A DNA stretch of 64,000 nt from Evansella caseinilytica (GTDB taxonomy: Bacteria > Bacillota > Bacilli > Bacillales > Salisediminibacteriaceae): the NCBI RefSeq assembly GCF_900107275.1, contig NZ_FNPI01000001.1:310001-374000 (forward strand). Direction: 5' to 3'. Below the pieces are notes generated by a model, which saw nothing but the letters and a program-made list of their open reading frames with translations, was not told the DNA's origin and searched no databases. How positions within the stretch are numbered: the first letter of the stretch is position 1; each line of letters opens with the position of its first letter. Positions 28,548 through 37,009 of this stretch are shown piece after piece. The position numbers and the translations under genes are program-made.

Positions 28548-28592
28548 GAAAACCTTTTACGGGCTGTACACAGCTTGTAAAAGGTTTTCTTA
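28548..28592 (+). terminator. Terminator after pflA
   Basis: GAAAACCTTTTAC pairs with GTAAAAGGTTTTC around a short loop, then TT. Family A sequence begins right after it. Confidence 0.75.
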
Positions 28593-28594
28593 TT

Positions 28595-29043
28595 AAACAA
28601 ACACGAAGCAATGAGCCGGGCTTCATTGAGATGCTGCGAGCTGTCTCACCGTGTCATCGCGCGCGATGGCACTTGGATAAGCTTCAGCGCAATACTCGCA
28701 GAGGAAGAGACACTGAGTGAAGTCGATGCGTTCTTTTTAAAGTCGGCTGTGAGTGGTTTTCTCGGAACCAGGATGGTGACATTCCGCCGTTGCTCACAGG
28801 ACGTGAGCGGTTTTTAGGCGGAATTGGAGGATGGTGACATTCCGCCGTTGCTCACAGGACGTGAGCGGTTTTTAGGCGGAATTGGAGGATGGTGACATTC
28901 CGCCGTTGCTCACAGGACGTGAGCGGTTTTTAGGCGGAATTGGAGGATGGTGACATTCCGCCGTTGCCCATAGGACGTGGGTAGCACTTAGGCGGAATTG
29001 GGCGCATCGAGCGGAACCATTGCCTTTTTGAACTCGCTCTTAA
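28595..29043 (+). mobile_element. Family A element (long form) interrupted by a 58-bp tandem array
   Basis: Starts AACAAACACGAAGCAATGAG, includes GCTGCGAGCTGTCTCAC and AAGTCGGCTGTGAGTGG, and ends GCGGAACCATTGCC-TTTTTGAACTCGCTCT. Compared with 10228-10373 the inner hairpin loop has gained the tandem array at 28770-29001. One arm of the left hairpin is missing. Confidence 0.8.
28770..29001 (+). repeat. Four tandem 58-bp units folding as double hairpins
   Basis: Units begin at 28770, 28828, 28886 and 28944. Each holds TTCCGCC...GGCGGAA as outer stem and GCTCAC-AGGAC-GTGAGC as inner stem. The first three are nearly identical; the fourth has GCCCAT and GTGGGT in the inner stem, keeping base pairing through a paired T-A to C-G change plus two G-U pairs. 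Confidence 0.92.
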
Positions 29044-29146
29044 TAAAATGCTGTTTATCTTTGACTGTTTTCACAAACTTTGTTTTATTTGGCCCACTAA
29101 TGCAAAGCACAGCAATCTTTTTGAACATTCCCTTCATCAAAAGCGA

Positions 29147-29173
29147 TTGTACAAACAGGAAGAATAGTATAAA
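29147..29173 (+). promoter_or_regulatory. Candidate promoter of the phosphoribosyltransferase gene
   Basis: TTGTAC and TATAAA lie 15 bases apart, slightly short spacing. A small hairpin (AACCGG at 29200-29205 with CCGGTT at 29216-29221) followed by CGATTTTTT lies between it and the gene and may attenuate. Confidence 0.4.
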
Positions 29174-29260
29174 ATACTTGTAATTATTGCGCATTAGACA
29201 ACCGGTATCGAGACGCCGGTTCGATTTTTTACACGTAACGGGAAATGGGGTGAACGATTC

Positions 29261-29806
29261 TTGAACAATTGCTATACGTTAACAATTGGGGGGCTCACAA
29301 GAGAGCTGCCGATTATCCCGGTATCGGATACAGTGAGTATCGCCAGCTTTGTTATTCTCGGGGACACGGAAATCGTCAGCAGGACAGCACCGCTGCTGGC
29401 GGAAAAGCTTCCGGAGGTGGATGTTCTTGTAACAGCCGAAGCGAAGGGCATTCCGTTTGTATATGAACTGGCGAAACAGATGGGGATGGCGCGCTATGTC
29501 GTAGCAAGAAAAAATGTCAAGCCGTATATGAAAGATCCGTTAATAAATGAAGTTGTGTCCATCACCACACAAAAGAAGCAGACATTATGCCTCGACAAGC
29601 AGGACAGAGATTTGCTTTACGGAAAAAAAGTGGCGCTGATAGATGATGTCATAAGCACAGGGGAGTCGCTGAAGGCACTGGAGAAACTGACTGAAAATGC
29701 CGGCGGAATTGTTGCTGCTAAGGCCGCCATTCTCGCAGAAGGAAATGCTGCCGACAGAAAGGATATTATTTTTCTGGAAAAGCTGCCGCTGTTTCCGGCG
29801 AAATAA
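29261..29806 (+). CDS. Phosphoribosyltransferase (adenine PRTase-like)
   Basis: 181-aa type I phosphoribosyltransferase. The PRPP-binding motif VALIDDVISTGESL (about 125-138) and the upstream EAKGIPFVYELA loop resemble adenine phosphoribosyltransferases; the base is not certain. The TTG start is chosen for GGGGTGA upstream and because the protein begins cleanly. A terminator-like hairpin in the leader suggests attenuation. Monocistronic or followed by the acetyltransferase 54 bases later. Confidence 0.8.
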   Translation: MNNCYTLTIGGLTRELPIIPVSDTVSIASFVILGDTEIVSRTAPLLAEKLPEVDVLVTAEAKGIPFVYELAKQMGMARYVVARKNVKPYMKDPLINEVVSITTQKKQTLCLDKQDRDLLYGKKVALIDDVISTGESLKALEKLTENAGGIVAAKAAILAEGNAADRKDIIFLEKLPLFPAK

Positions 29807-29860
29807 CGGAAGCTCTCTATTCTTATTGGCTGCAATAAATCAGATAAGGAGACTTTGTCA

Positions 29861-30304
29861 ATGAGCTGGTATATCAAAACATTTACCGAGCTGTCTAAGG
29901 AAGAACTGTATAATATTTTAAAAGAGCGGGTAAATATTTTTGTCGTTGAACAAGCATGTCCCTATCCTGACATTGATGATAAAGACCGGACTGCTTATCA
30001 CTTATTTAAGAAAGAAGCTGGAGAAATCATCGCTTACTCGCGGATTTTCAAAAGCGGTGATTATTATGCCGAAGCTTCTATCGGTCGGGTGATAGTGAAG
30101 GCTGCTTCTCGTGACCGGGGATTGGGCAGAGAATTGCTGAAGCAGGCAATCACCTTTGTTCACCAGGAGCTGAAGGAATCTGCAATTAAAATTCAAGCTC
30201 AAGATTACCTTCGGGATTTTTACGGCTCTTTCGGCTTTCAGCCAGTGTCAGAAGTGTATTTGGAGGATGATATTCCGCATGTGGATATGCTGCTAAAGCG
30301 GTAG
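29861..30304 (+). CDS. ElaA-like GNAT acetyltransferase
   Basis: 147-aa GNAT N-acetyltransferase of the ElaA type. Visible: LKERVNIFVVEQACPYPDID near the N-terminus, typical of ElaA, then acetyl-CoA motif SRDRGLGRELL and a C-terminal FYGSFGFQPV. ATG at 29861 has AAGGAG 10 bases upstream. Substrate unknown. Confidence 0.85.
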   Translation: MSWYIKTFTELSKEELYNILKERVNIFVVEQACPYPDIDDKDRTAYHLFKKEAGEIIAYSRIFKSGDYYAEASIGRVIVKAASRDRGLGRELLKQAITFVHQELKESAIKIQAQDYLRDFYGSFGFQPVSEVYLEDDIPHVDMLLKR

Positions 30305-30334
30305 CTGATAAGTGGTTCGATCGTTTTTGGCATG

Positions 30335-30829
30335 TTACGGGGAAATGGATACAGGCGTACCGATAGGAAGGAAGCTTGCCAACTCTTCCACGTCGTGATT
30401 GAACATCCGTATGCATCCTTTGGAAACATAATAGCCTATGGATGAAGGATCATTTGTTCCATGGATGCCATAATGCTTTTTGGACAGGCTCATCCACATC
30501 GTTCCGTATGGTCCTCCGGGATCAGGAGCTTTGTTAATGATAATGAAATCGCCAACCGGGGTTTCATGAAGTATTCTTCCCAGACCAACGGGATAGACCT
30601 TTTGCAGTTGATTGTTGTGGTATAATGTGAGCTTTCGGTTGGCAAGAGAGACGTGAATGGAATATGGAATCGTTTCAGTTGGAGGAAAGCCAGGGATATT
30701 AATCCGTTGGCCGACGTACAGCACATCAGGATGAATGCCGCTGTTCGCCTGAATGATAGTCTGCAACGGCAAACGGTAGTCCTCGGCGATTTGCCACAAT
30801 GTTTCCCCTGGTTTTACGGTATGGATCAT
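30335..30829 (-). CDS. ykuD: LysM L,D-transpeptidase (YkuD family)
   Basis: 164-aa cell-wall enzyme. N-terminal LysM ([16 protein letters not shown], residues 3-47) binds peptidoglycan; the YkuD domain (about 56-163) carries the catalytic HGTND with His123 and SKGCIRM with Cys139. No signal peptide is visible, as in B. subtilis YkuD. AAGGAGTGATAGT precedes the ATG. It probably forms L,D cross-links in the wall or spore. A family B element lies just upstream. Confidence 0.92.
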   Translation of the reverse strand: MIHTVKPGETLWQIAEDYRLPLQTIIQANSGIHPDVLYVGQRINIPGFPPTETIPYSIHVSLANRKLTLYHNNQLQKVYPVGLGRILHETPVGDFIIINKAPDPGGPYGTMWMSLSKKHYGIHGTNDPSSIGYYVSKGCIRMFNHDVEELASFLPIGTPVSISP

Positions 30830-30841
30830 ACTATCACTCCT

Positions 30842-31004
30842 TATAGAGGATGTTCAAAAAGTGCGGGAAACAGAGCCTGCAAATCTCATCGTTGCGTTGC
30901 CCTTCGGCTGCTCACGTACGGCTTGTGTACGCTGCGCTGTTCGTAGCTGCCGCGCCTCGACCTTCCTGTCTCTGTTATGTCTTCCTTTTTGAATACACAC
31001 TATA
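30842..31004 (+). mobile_element. Family B MITE-like element, well preserved
   Basis: Ends TATAGAGGATGTTCAAAAAG and CTTTTTGAATACACACTATA form imperfect terminal inverted repeats flanked by TATA. The core has GCGGGAAACAG, CTCATCGTTGCGTTG, CTCACGTACGGCTTGTGTACG and GTTATGTCTTCC. Confidence 0.85.
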
Positions 31005-31149
31005 AGGTATTCGGGAAGGTGTAAAAAAATTATTTTATTTTGCTCGTATTTTTTACGGTATGAGGCAATGTTTTCAGTGAACTTGCATGAAAGCAGAGAA
31101 AATCAAGATAAAGAGCAGGCAATCTATCAGTAGAGGAAGAGGTTATTTG

Positions 31150-32082
31150 ATGAAAAAAGTGATAATTGATGTAGACACAGGTATTGATGATGCGTTGGCA
31201 ATTGCTTACGCTATCCGGTCGGAGGCGCTGGACATTTTAGGAATTACGACTTGTTTTGGCAATGTTTCTGTGGAAGAGGCGACGAGAAATACGCTTCAGG
31301 TTTTAGAGGTGCTTCAGGCTGCGGATATTCCGGTTGTGCCTGGATACGCTAAACCGCTGGAAAGAGATCATCTGAAAGGAAAGGCGCTGCATGTTCACGG
31401 GGAAAATGGTTTAGGGAATGTGGAGCTGCCTGTGCCTGAGTCGCGGGCGAGGACAATTGCAGCGGAGGATTTCATCCTCGACAATCTGCGGAGTTTTCCG
31501 AAGCAAGTTACATATATTGCCCTCGGTTCACTGACGAACCTGGCGGCGGCCATTCAGAAAGATCCGGCAATCATCGAACTGGTCGACAAGGTGGTTGTTA
31601 TGGGCGGTGCCGTCAGAGTTCCCGGGAATGTTAAGCCGCATGCGGAGGCAAACATCTATACTGATCCAGAAGCGGCCGATTTTGTTTTTCAATCCGGAAT
31701 TCCGTTGACTCTCGTAGGACTGGATGTTACTTTAAAAACGCTGCTGACACCGGAAGATGTGAAAGTCTGGGAAGAGCTGGACACACCGCATAGCCGGTTT
31801 TTGGCGGATATTTCTAAATTTTATATTGATTTTTATATGCGCGAGAACGGATTAGCGGGCTGTGGTCTCCATGATCCGCTGGCAGTAGGGGTGGCCATCG
31901 ATCAGGAGTTTGTGAAGACGGAACCGTTATATGTGCGGGTGGATTTAGGAGAGGAAATCGGTAAAACGTATGAAGTGGGCAGGGGAGAGGAGCAGTCTCT
32001 GATTGACGTTGCCTTGGAAGTGGATGCAGAGAAATTTAAAGACCACTTCATGCAAATGATCGTTCACGGACCTGGGGTGTGA
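31150..32082 (+). CDS. Inosine-uridine preferring nucleoside hydrolase
   Basis: 310-aa nucleoside N-ribohydrolase. The calcium-binding DVDTGIDDA motif is at residues 7-15; YIALGSLTNLA, VVMGGAV and the late GCGLHDPLA histidine motif are all present. ATG at 31150 is chosen over an upstream in-frame start because GAGGAAGAGG precedes it and the motif then sits at the N-terminus. The last residues (VHGPGV) and the TGA come from the left arm of a palindromic repeat. Confidence 0.92.
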   Translation: MKKVIIDVDTGIDDALAIAYAIRSEALDILGITTCFGNVSVEEATRNTLQVLEVLQAADIPVVPGYAKPLERDHLKGKALHVHGENGLGNVELPVPESRARTIAAEDFILDNLRSFPKQVTYIALGSLTNLAAAIQKDPAIIELVDKVVVMGGAVRVPGNVKPHAEANIYTDPEAADFVFQSGIPLTLVGLDVTLKTLLTPEDVKVWEELDTPHSRFLADISKFYIDFYMRENGLAGCGLHDPLAVGVAIDQEFVKTEPLYVRVDLGEEIGKTYEVGRGEEQSLIDVALEVDAEKFKDHFMQMIVHGPGV

Positions 32083-32110
32083 ACATTTGTTCACACCCCA
32101 GGTCCGTGAC
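32062..32110. repeat. GGACCTGGGGTGTGAAC palindrome
   Basis: A 20-bp perfect stem, 32065-32084 with 32089-32108, loop of four bases. It lies between convergent genes and includes the stop codon of the nucleoside hydrolase. The same arms recur at 57646-57683. It could terminate transcription from both sides. Confidence 0.85.
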
Positions 32111-32123
32111 GTTTTTGTGAATA

Positions 32124-33131
32124 TCAGCTGAAGTTTTTGTTCAGCTTTTGAATCGTGCTTAAGGAACGGCCGGTTCCGACAGCCACTGCTTCCAATGGGT
32201 TCGGCGCCAGGTTTACAGGAACAAATATTTCGTTGCTTAGCCATTCCTGTAGGCCGTTCAACAGCGCTCCGCCGCCGGTTAGAGTAACACCCCGGTCAAC
32301 GATGTCGCCGCTTAGTTCCGGCGGGCAGTCTTCCAATGTTGCCCGCACGGCTTCCAAAATGTCTGTAAGAGGTTCACGAATGGCATCTTGTATTTCGTAA
32401 GAGTTGATCACAATCGTTTTAGGCAGTCCCGTTACTAAATCTCTCCCGCGGATATCCATATCGAGCTTCTCGTGTTCAATCAGCGCGTAGCCAATATCGA
32501 ATTTTAATTGCTCAGCAGTTCGGCTGCCAATCATGAGGTTATATTTTTTTCTTACATATTGAATGATGTTTTCGTCGAGGTGATCACCGCCGACGCGGAT
32601 GGAATGAGATGTCACCACACCGCCAAACGAAATAATCGCAACTTCTGTCGTTCCGCCGCCAATGTCCACCACGACATTGGCCACCGGATCCTCCACAGGT
32701 AAGTCTGCCCCGATGGCAGCGGCGATTGTCTCCTCGATCAGTTCGACGTTTTTGGCGCCCAATTCCTTCACTGCATCGTGAATGGCACGGCGCTCAACGG
32801 AAGTTGACCCTGAAGGAATACAGACAACAACATTCGGCTTGCGGAAAGTCAGCCCCATTTTTTTTACAATCTTTTTCATGATATGCTTCAACATTTCAAT
32901 TGTCATTTGGTAGTCGGCGATGACGCCGTCTTTTAACGGGCGCAAGGCAATGATATTTGCGGGAGTTTTTCCGACCATGTTTTTCGCTTCATTTCCAACT
33001 GCCAAAATTTTGTTTGTTTCGGTTTCAAAGGCAACAACGGACGGTTCATTTAGAACAATGCCTTTTCCCTTTGTATACACGAGAATATTGGCTGTACCGA
33101 GATCGATACCTAACGGGTCATTTTTAAACAT
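32124..33131 (-). CDS. mreBH: Rod-shape actin homologue MreBH
   Basis: 335-aa bacterial actin guiding wall synthesis. Visible: [12 protein letters not shown] phosphate-1 loop, [11 protein letters not shown] phosphate-2 loop, [11 protein letters not shown] adenosine motif. It matches MreBH in length and in standing alone, outside an mreBCD operon. A possible sigma-I promoter lies upstream, as known for B. subtilis mreBH. Mbl is the main alternative. Confidence 0.88.
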   Translation of the reverse strand: MFKNDPLGIDLGTANILVYTKGKGIVLNEPSVVAFETETNKILAVGNEAKNMVGKTPANIIALRPLKDGVIADYQMTIEMLKHIMKKIVKKMGLTFRKPNVVVCIPSGSTSVERRAIHDAVKELGAKNVELIEETIAAAIGADLPVEDPVANVVVDIGGGTTEVAIISFGGVVTSHSIRVGGDHLDENIIQYVRKKYNLMIGSRTAEQLKFDIGYALIEHEKLDMDIRGRDLVTGLPKTIVINSYEIQDAIREPLTDILEAVRATLEDCPPELSGDIVDRGVTLTGGGALLNGLQEWLSNEIFVPVNLAPNPLEAVAVGTGRSLSTIQKLNKNFS

Positions 33132-33178
33132 AGATCATTCCTCCAGATCTTATACGAATTCATACAATAATAGTAGTT

Positions 33179-33206
33179 CTATCGAGTTTGTCGATTTATT
33201 GGGGTC
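33179..33206 (-). promoter_or_regulatory. Candidate sigma-I promoter of mreBH
   Basis: On the minus strand GACCCC and CGATAG are 16 bases apart, close to the sigma-I pattern (C-rich -35, CGAA-type -10) known for mreBH in B. subtilis. It lies about 50 bases before the ATG. Confidence 0.45.
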
Positions 33207-33476
33207 GATAAACTTGAAATCAAGGAAAATGTGTAGAAATTTTAACATTTCCCGGGAAATGACTGAATGATCATGATAAAAAATACGTTGCCAGGAACCC
33301 TGACAGATAATTATTGACATTCGAGGAAAAAAAGACGACATTTTTTTGCTCTTTTCTAAAAAGGTTGTATCTCTTTATTTAGGCGAAATCATTACATAAA
33401 ATAAAAAACATACCGTTATTAGATTAACCATTTCTGTGAATTTCATAAAAATATAATGTTAAAGGAGAATTAGCAG

Positions 33477-34646
33477 ATGGAACCATCTCAAGCCATGTTT
33501 GTGAAAACAAAACGACATCAGTTACTGGTGGAAAAAGCGGGGGGATTTGTCGAGCCATTCCGGCAACGGGCTGCAAAATATGATAAAGACGGTTTGTTTC
33601 CGACAGAGAATTTTCATGATTTGAAACGGTGTGGATTAACAACGCTAACTGTACCGGAAGCTTATGGTGGAGAAGAAATATCGCTGTATGAATTTCTCCT
33701 TGTCCAAGAGACAATTGCCAGAGGCGATGGTGCTACGGCACTATCCTTGGGCTGGCATAACGGGATTATGATGCAGCTTCGTGATACAAATAAATGGTCG
33801 CAAGCAGCTTTTGAAAACTTGGCAAGGGAAGTGGTTCATGACAAGTTGTTGATTAACTCTGCAGCAACAGAGCCGAGCACCGGCAGTCCGGTGCGCGGAG
33901 GAAAGCCGGAAACAAGCGCGGTGAAGCAGACAGACGGCTGGCTCATCAACGGCAAAAAGACATTCACGTCCCTGGCGCCGGCACTGGATCGAATAATCAT
34001 TACAGCGACAATTACAACTGATGGGAAAGAGGAAGTCGGTGAATTTTTACTGAACCGCGGCACGACCGGAATTCGCTTTGAAAAGACGTGGGATACGTTG
34101 GGAATGCGCAGTACTCGGAGTGACGATTTGATTTTGGATAATGTTCATGTTCCGGAAGATGCCTTTGTGGCGACGAAGGACACAGGACATGGTCGATCAC
34201 CGCAAGGCTGGCTGCTTCATATCCCGGCATGCTATATCGGAATTGCCCTTGCTGCTCGTGATAATGCGATTGCTTTTGCCAAAACGTATCAGCCAAACAG
34301 TCTGTCTTATCCAATTTCCGAGGTGCCGGAGGTCCGACGAAAAACAGCCGAAATGGATCTGGAGCTGATGAAGGGACGGCATTTCATGTATCATGTTGCA
34401 TCGGTGTGGGATGAATTTCCTGAGCGCCGTCCGGAGTTAGGAGCGGAGCTGGCTGCCGTAAAAACGGTTTGTACCAACGCAGCTGTTGCAGTTGTCGACC
34501 TCGCAATGCGAATCGTCGGCGGACACAGTTTACAAAAGACGAATGCATTGGAACGGTATTATCGGGATATCCGGGCCGGATTGCACAACCCGCCGTCAGA
34601 CGACATAACGACGATGATTTTGGCAAACAACGCTTACCAAAAATGA
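33477..34646 (+). CDS. Acyl-CoA dehydrogenase family protein (YdbM-like)
   Basis: 389-aa flavoprotein of the acyl-CoA dehydrogenase superfamily. Visible: LTVPEAYGGEEISL, the FAD-loop region SAATEPSTGSP, GKKTFTSLAP and the C-terminal RIVGGHSLQKTNALERYYRD. Closest in feel to B. subtilis YdbM, whose substrate is unknown. AAAGGAG lies 8-9 bases before the ATG. No FadR-type box was seen upstream. Monocistronic. Confidence 0.87.
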   Translation: MEPSQAMFVKTKRHQLLVEKAGGFVEPFRQRAAKYDKDGLFPTENFHDLKRCGLTTLTVPEAYGGEEISLYEFLLVQETIARGDGATALSLGWHNGIMMQLRDTNKWSQAAFENLAREVVHDKLLINSAATEPSTGSPVRGGKPETSAVKQTDGWLINGKKTFTSLAPALDRIIITATITTDGKEEVGEFLLNRGTTGIRFEKTWDTLGMRSTRSDDLILDNVHVPEDAFVATKDTGHGRSPQGWLLHIPACYIGIALAARDNAIAFAKTYQPNSLSYPISEVPEVRRKTAEMDLELMKGRHFMYHVASVWDEFPERRPELGAELAAVKTVCTNAAVAVVDLAMRIVGGHSLQKTNALERYYRDIRAGLHNPPSDDITTMILANNAYQK

Positions 34647-34836
34647 CAGCAATGAAAATTCCTGCGGCAAATACTCGTGAGAATAGACTGAGTTGTAAAC
34701 TTTGTTGCTCTTGCCCCCCCCCTCGCCATGAGTGTGTAGGGGGACAAAATCAAAGAACAACAAGCTTTTCGAAAAGAGCCTTTTGGAAATAAGAGGAGGC
34801 TCCGGCAACCACCGGCGTCGTGCCGAAAGAACTGGG

Positions 34837-35826
34837 TTAACCGAACAACGTTGCCAGCCAATAGTAAAACGGAATCCCGAGGATCAAATTAAAGGGCAAG
34901 GTTAAACCAAGGGCCGCTCCAAGATAGACTCCGGAATTTGCCTTTGGTATCGCTTGTTCGATAGCGGCAGGTGCAGCAATATAGGAGGCACTTCCGGTTA
35001 ATATCGCCAGAATCATCGACCCGCCGACCGACAAGCCGATGAAATTACCAGTGATCACCCCGAGTGTTCCGCCGATGATTGGTAGGATAAAGGCAAATAA
35101 AAACGACAGCGGCCGAATGTTCTTCAGTTTCATAAGGCTTTGGGTGGCAATCATACCCATGTGCAATAAGAAAATACATAAAATACCGTAAAAAAGATCT
35201 CCGAAGAGCGGCTTGATCATCGTCAGTCCATCTGTATGCGCCACCAGTCCGATAAATATGCCGCCAAGCAGTAAAAAGATACTTTTGCCGAAAAAGGCTT
35301 CTTTGAAAACATGGCCGAGGCTTGCGTTAGGGTTGTTTGTGGCTTCCCCTTGCTTTTGGGCATACATTTTATATAGAATGATTGCAAGAATAATCGCGGG
35401 TCCTTCCATCACCACCAAAATGGCGGACATATACGATTCATAGTCGACAGCGATTTTTTCCAAGAAAGCTTGACCGGCAATGAATGTGACGGCACTAACG
35501 GAGCCATAATGTGCGGCAATCCCCAGTGCATCTGGAACAGAATGAAAGAAAAACTTTTTTACAAGAAAATAAGCGATAAACAGCATAGCAATGCTTAAAA
35601 GTATAGCTGCGATCATGGTCGGAAGCATATCCAGCAACGAGACGCTGCGCAGTTCGATGCCCCCTTTGATGCCGATGGTAAACAGGATGATCATCGTGTA
35701 CCCGGAATAAAACGCTGCCGGAACCTTTAAGTCGGAATTGACGAGTACGGCAATGATACCTAGTAGGAAAAATAAGATCATCGGGGATAATAAATTTGAA
35801 TAAGCTATGTCAATGATTTGTTCCAT
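34837..35826 (-). CDS. SbtA-type sodium-dependent bicarbonate permease family protein
   Basis: 329-aa integral membrane protein with about ten helices, of the SbtA/DUF897 family. Visible: FYSGYTMIILFTIGIKGGIEL, HYGSVSAVTFIAGQAFLE, MEGPAIILAI and GSASYIAAPAAIEQAIP, all family signatures. In cyanobacteria SbtA imports bicarbonate; the substrate here is unproven. AAAGGTGATAAT precedes the ATG. No SbtB-like partner is adjacent. Confidence 0.85.
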   Translation of the reverse strand: MEQIIDIAYSNLLSPMILFFLLGIIAVLVNSDLKVPAAFYSGYTMIILFTIGIKGGIELRSVSLLDMLPTMIAAILLSIAMLFIAYFLVKKFFFHSVPDALGIAAHYGSVSAVTFIAGQAFLEKIAVDYESYMSAILVVMEGPAIILAIILYKMYAQKQGEATNNPNASLGHVFKEAFFGKSIFLLLGGIFIGLVAHTDGLTMIKPLFGDLFYGILCIFLLHMGMIATQSLMKLKNIRPLSFLFAFILPIIGGTLGVITGNFIGLSVGGSMILAILTGSASYIAAPAAIEQAIPKANSGVYLGAALGLTLPFNLILGIPFYYWLATLFG

Positions 35827-36177
35827 ATTATCACCTTTCTTAGAATGAAGTTTCTGTGCTTAAACGCCAATGGTAAATCAGCAGCCACAAGGCATGGAAA
35901 CTGGGAACCGTCTTCGTTTTCGCATAAGCGTTCTCAGATTAGGAGATGAAAGCTTTTATCCGCTTGACTTGAAGAGCTTTATCCCGTATTCTGTTTTGAA
36001 CTGGGTGCCATGATTGGATAGGCAGCTGCTGGTTAAAGCCGTAATATTATCAATAGTACCAATATTTCGATTAGTCAACAACATATTTATACTACGGCGT
36101 GATGCTGCATGTAAAGCCCGGAATAGGGAATAGTACTGTTATAAATCCAAGATAAACGCTGGAGGTATAGGTAGTTC
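35827..36177. other. Intergenic region without a gene
   Basis: Separates the divergent SbtA-like gene and the next plus-strand gene. No open frame or hairpin of note. Confidence 0.5.
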
Positions 36178-36537
36178 ATGGCACATTCAGTTTTTGAATT
36201 GACAGAGTGGCTGGAGAGACAGAAAGGCCGCGATCTCATTATTAATAAAGGAGAATTGTCGACGGGAAGCGAAGAGATCACCGATATTGATCAGGTTCGC
36301 TTACATCTCGATGATTTTTCGGTGAGAAGCATTGCAAAGCATGATATAGACGATTATTTGGCTGATCAGGAAATTATTTTGCATGGGCAAGGTCAAATAA
36401 TCAGTGACCAGGGAAAAATTGAACTGCCGCAAAATGTATATGAGATACCAATCGTCGGCAATATGAGAACACAAAATGAAGAGAATGGAATGAAAGTGAA
36501 AACACAGCAGGCAGTGTATACAATCCTCATTCAATAA
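36178..36537 (+). CDS. Hypothetical protein
   Basis: 119 aa, hydrophilic, no signal peptide or membrane segment. It begins MAHSVFELTEWLERQKGRDL and ends in a beta-like QQAVYTILIQ. GGAGGT lies 12 bases before the ATG, rather distant, so the start is less sure. Codon usage and length suggest a real gene. The stop is followed within three bases by a 48-base palindrome. I recognise no family. Confidence 0.6.
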   Translation: MAHSVFELTEWLERQKGRDLIINKGELSTGSEEITDIDQVRLHLDDFSVRSIAKHDIDDYLADQEIILHGQGQIISDQGKIELPQNVYEIPIVGNMRTQNEENGMKVKTQQAVYTILIQ

Positions 36538-36539
36538 TA

Positions 36540-36587
36540 GTGCCAGGCACCTTGTGACGCTTTAAAGCGTCATAAGGTGCCTGGCAC
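36540..36587. repeat. GTGCCAGGCACC palindrome, 24-base arms
   Basis: GTGCCAGGCACCTT-G-TGACGCTTT is followed directly by its reverse complement with one mismatch, so 48 bases are nearly perfectly palindromic with no loop. The outer motif is shared with 5530-5587. Confidence 0.88.
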
Positions 36588-36700
36588 CGTTCTTTAAAAA
36601 AATTTATATTTATATGAAGGATTTTGCCGTAGAATAATGAATTTGTTTATGTAAGTATTTGTTCAAATTCAGGCAATCAACTGAAATAAAGGGGAAAAAG

Positions 36701-37009
36701 ATGAATAAGCAGAAGCATCATCCGATCGATTTTCAGGATGCGAGATTTAAGGTTGCTAATCGCGAAGCACTTATCGGTGTCGGTCTTGTTGTTGTTAATT
36801 TCATATGGTGGTACGGCTTTGCTTATGGTCTTGGATCAAAGCCAGTGGAGGAATACCGCTATGTGTTTGGATTGCCGGCATGGTTTTTTTACAGCTGTGT
36901 TCTCGGGCTTTTCGTGATGATAGCCCTTGTCACCATCATCGTTAACAGCTGTTTGCGGGAAGTTCCTTTTGATGAAGAGGAAGAAGAGAAACGTGGGGGA
37001 CAGCGTTGA
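36701..37009 (+). CDS. yhdT: YhdT family (DUF997) small membrane protein
   Basis: 102 aa with two membrane segments (LIGVGLVVVNFIWWYGFAYG and FFYSCVLGLFVMIALVTII) and an acidic tail. YhdT proteins are encoded directly upstream of the pantothenate symporter panF, as here; probably an accessory subunit. AAAGGGG precedes the ATG at 36701. The TGA overlaps the panF ATG. Confidence 0.88.
   Translation: MNKQKHHPIDFQDARFKVANREALIGVGLVVVNFIWWYGFAYGLGSKPVEEYRYVFGLPAWFFYSCVLGLFVMIALVTIIVNSCLREVPFDEEEEEKRGGQR

Noticed and set aside
28770-29001. CRISPR array
   Set aside because: The 58-bp units are contiguous with no variable spacers, contain inner hairpins, and no cas gene is present.
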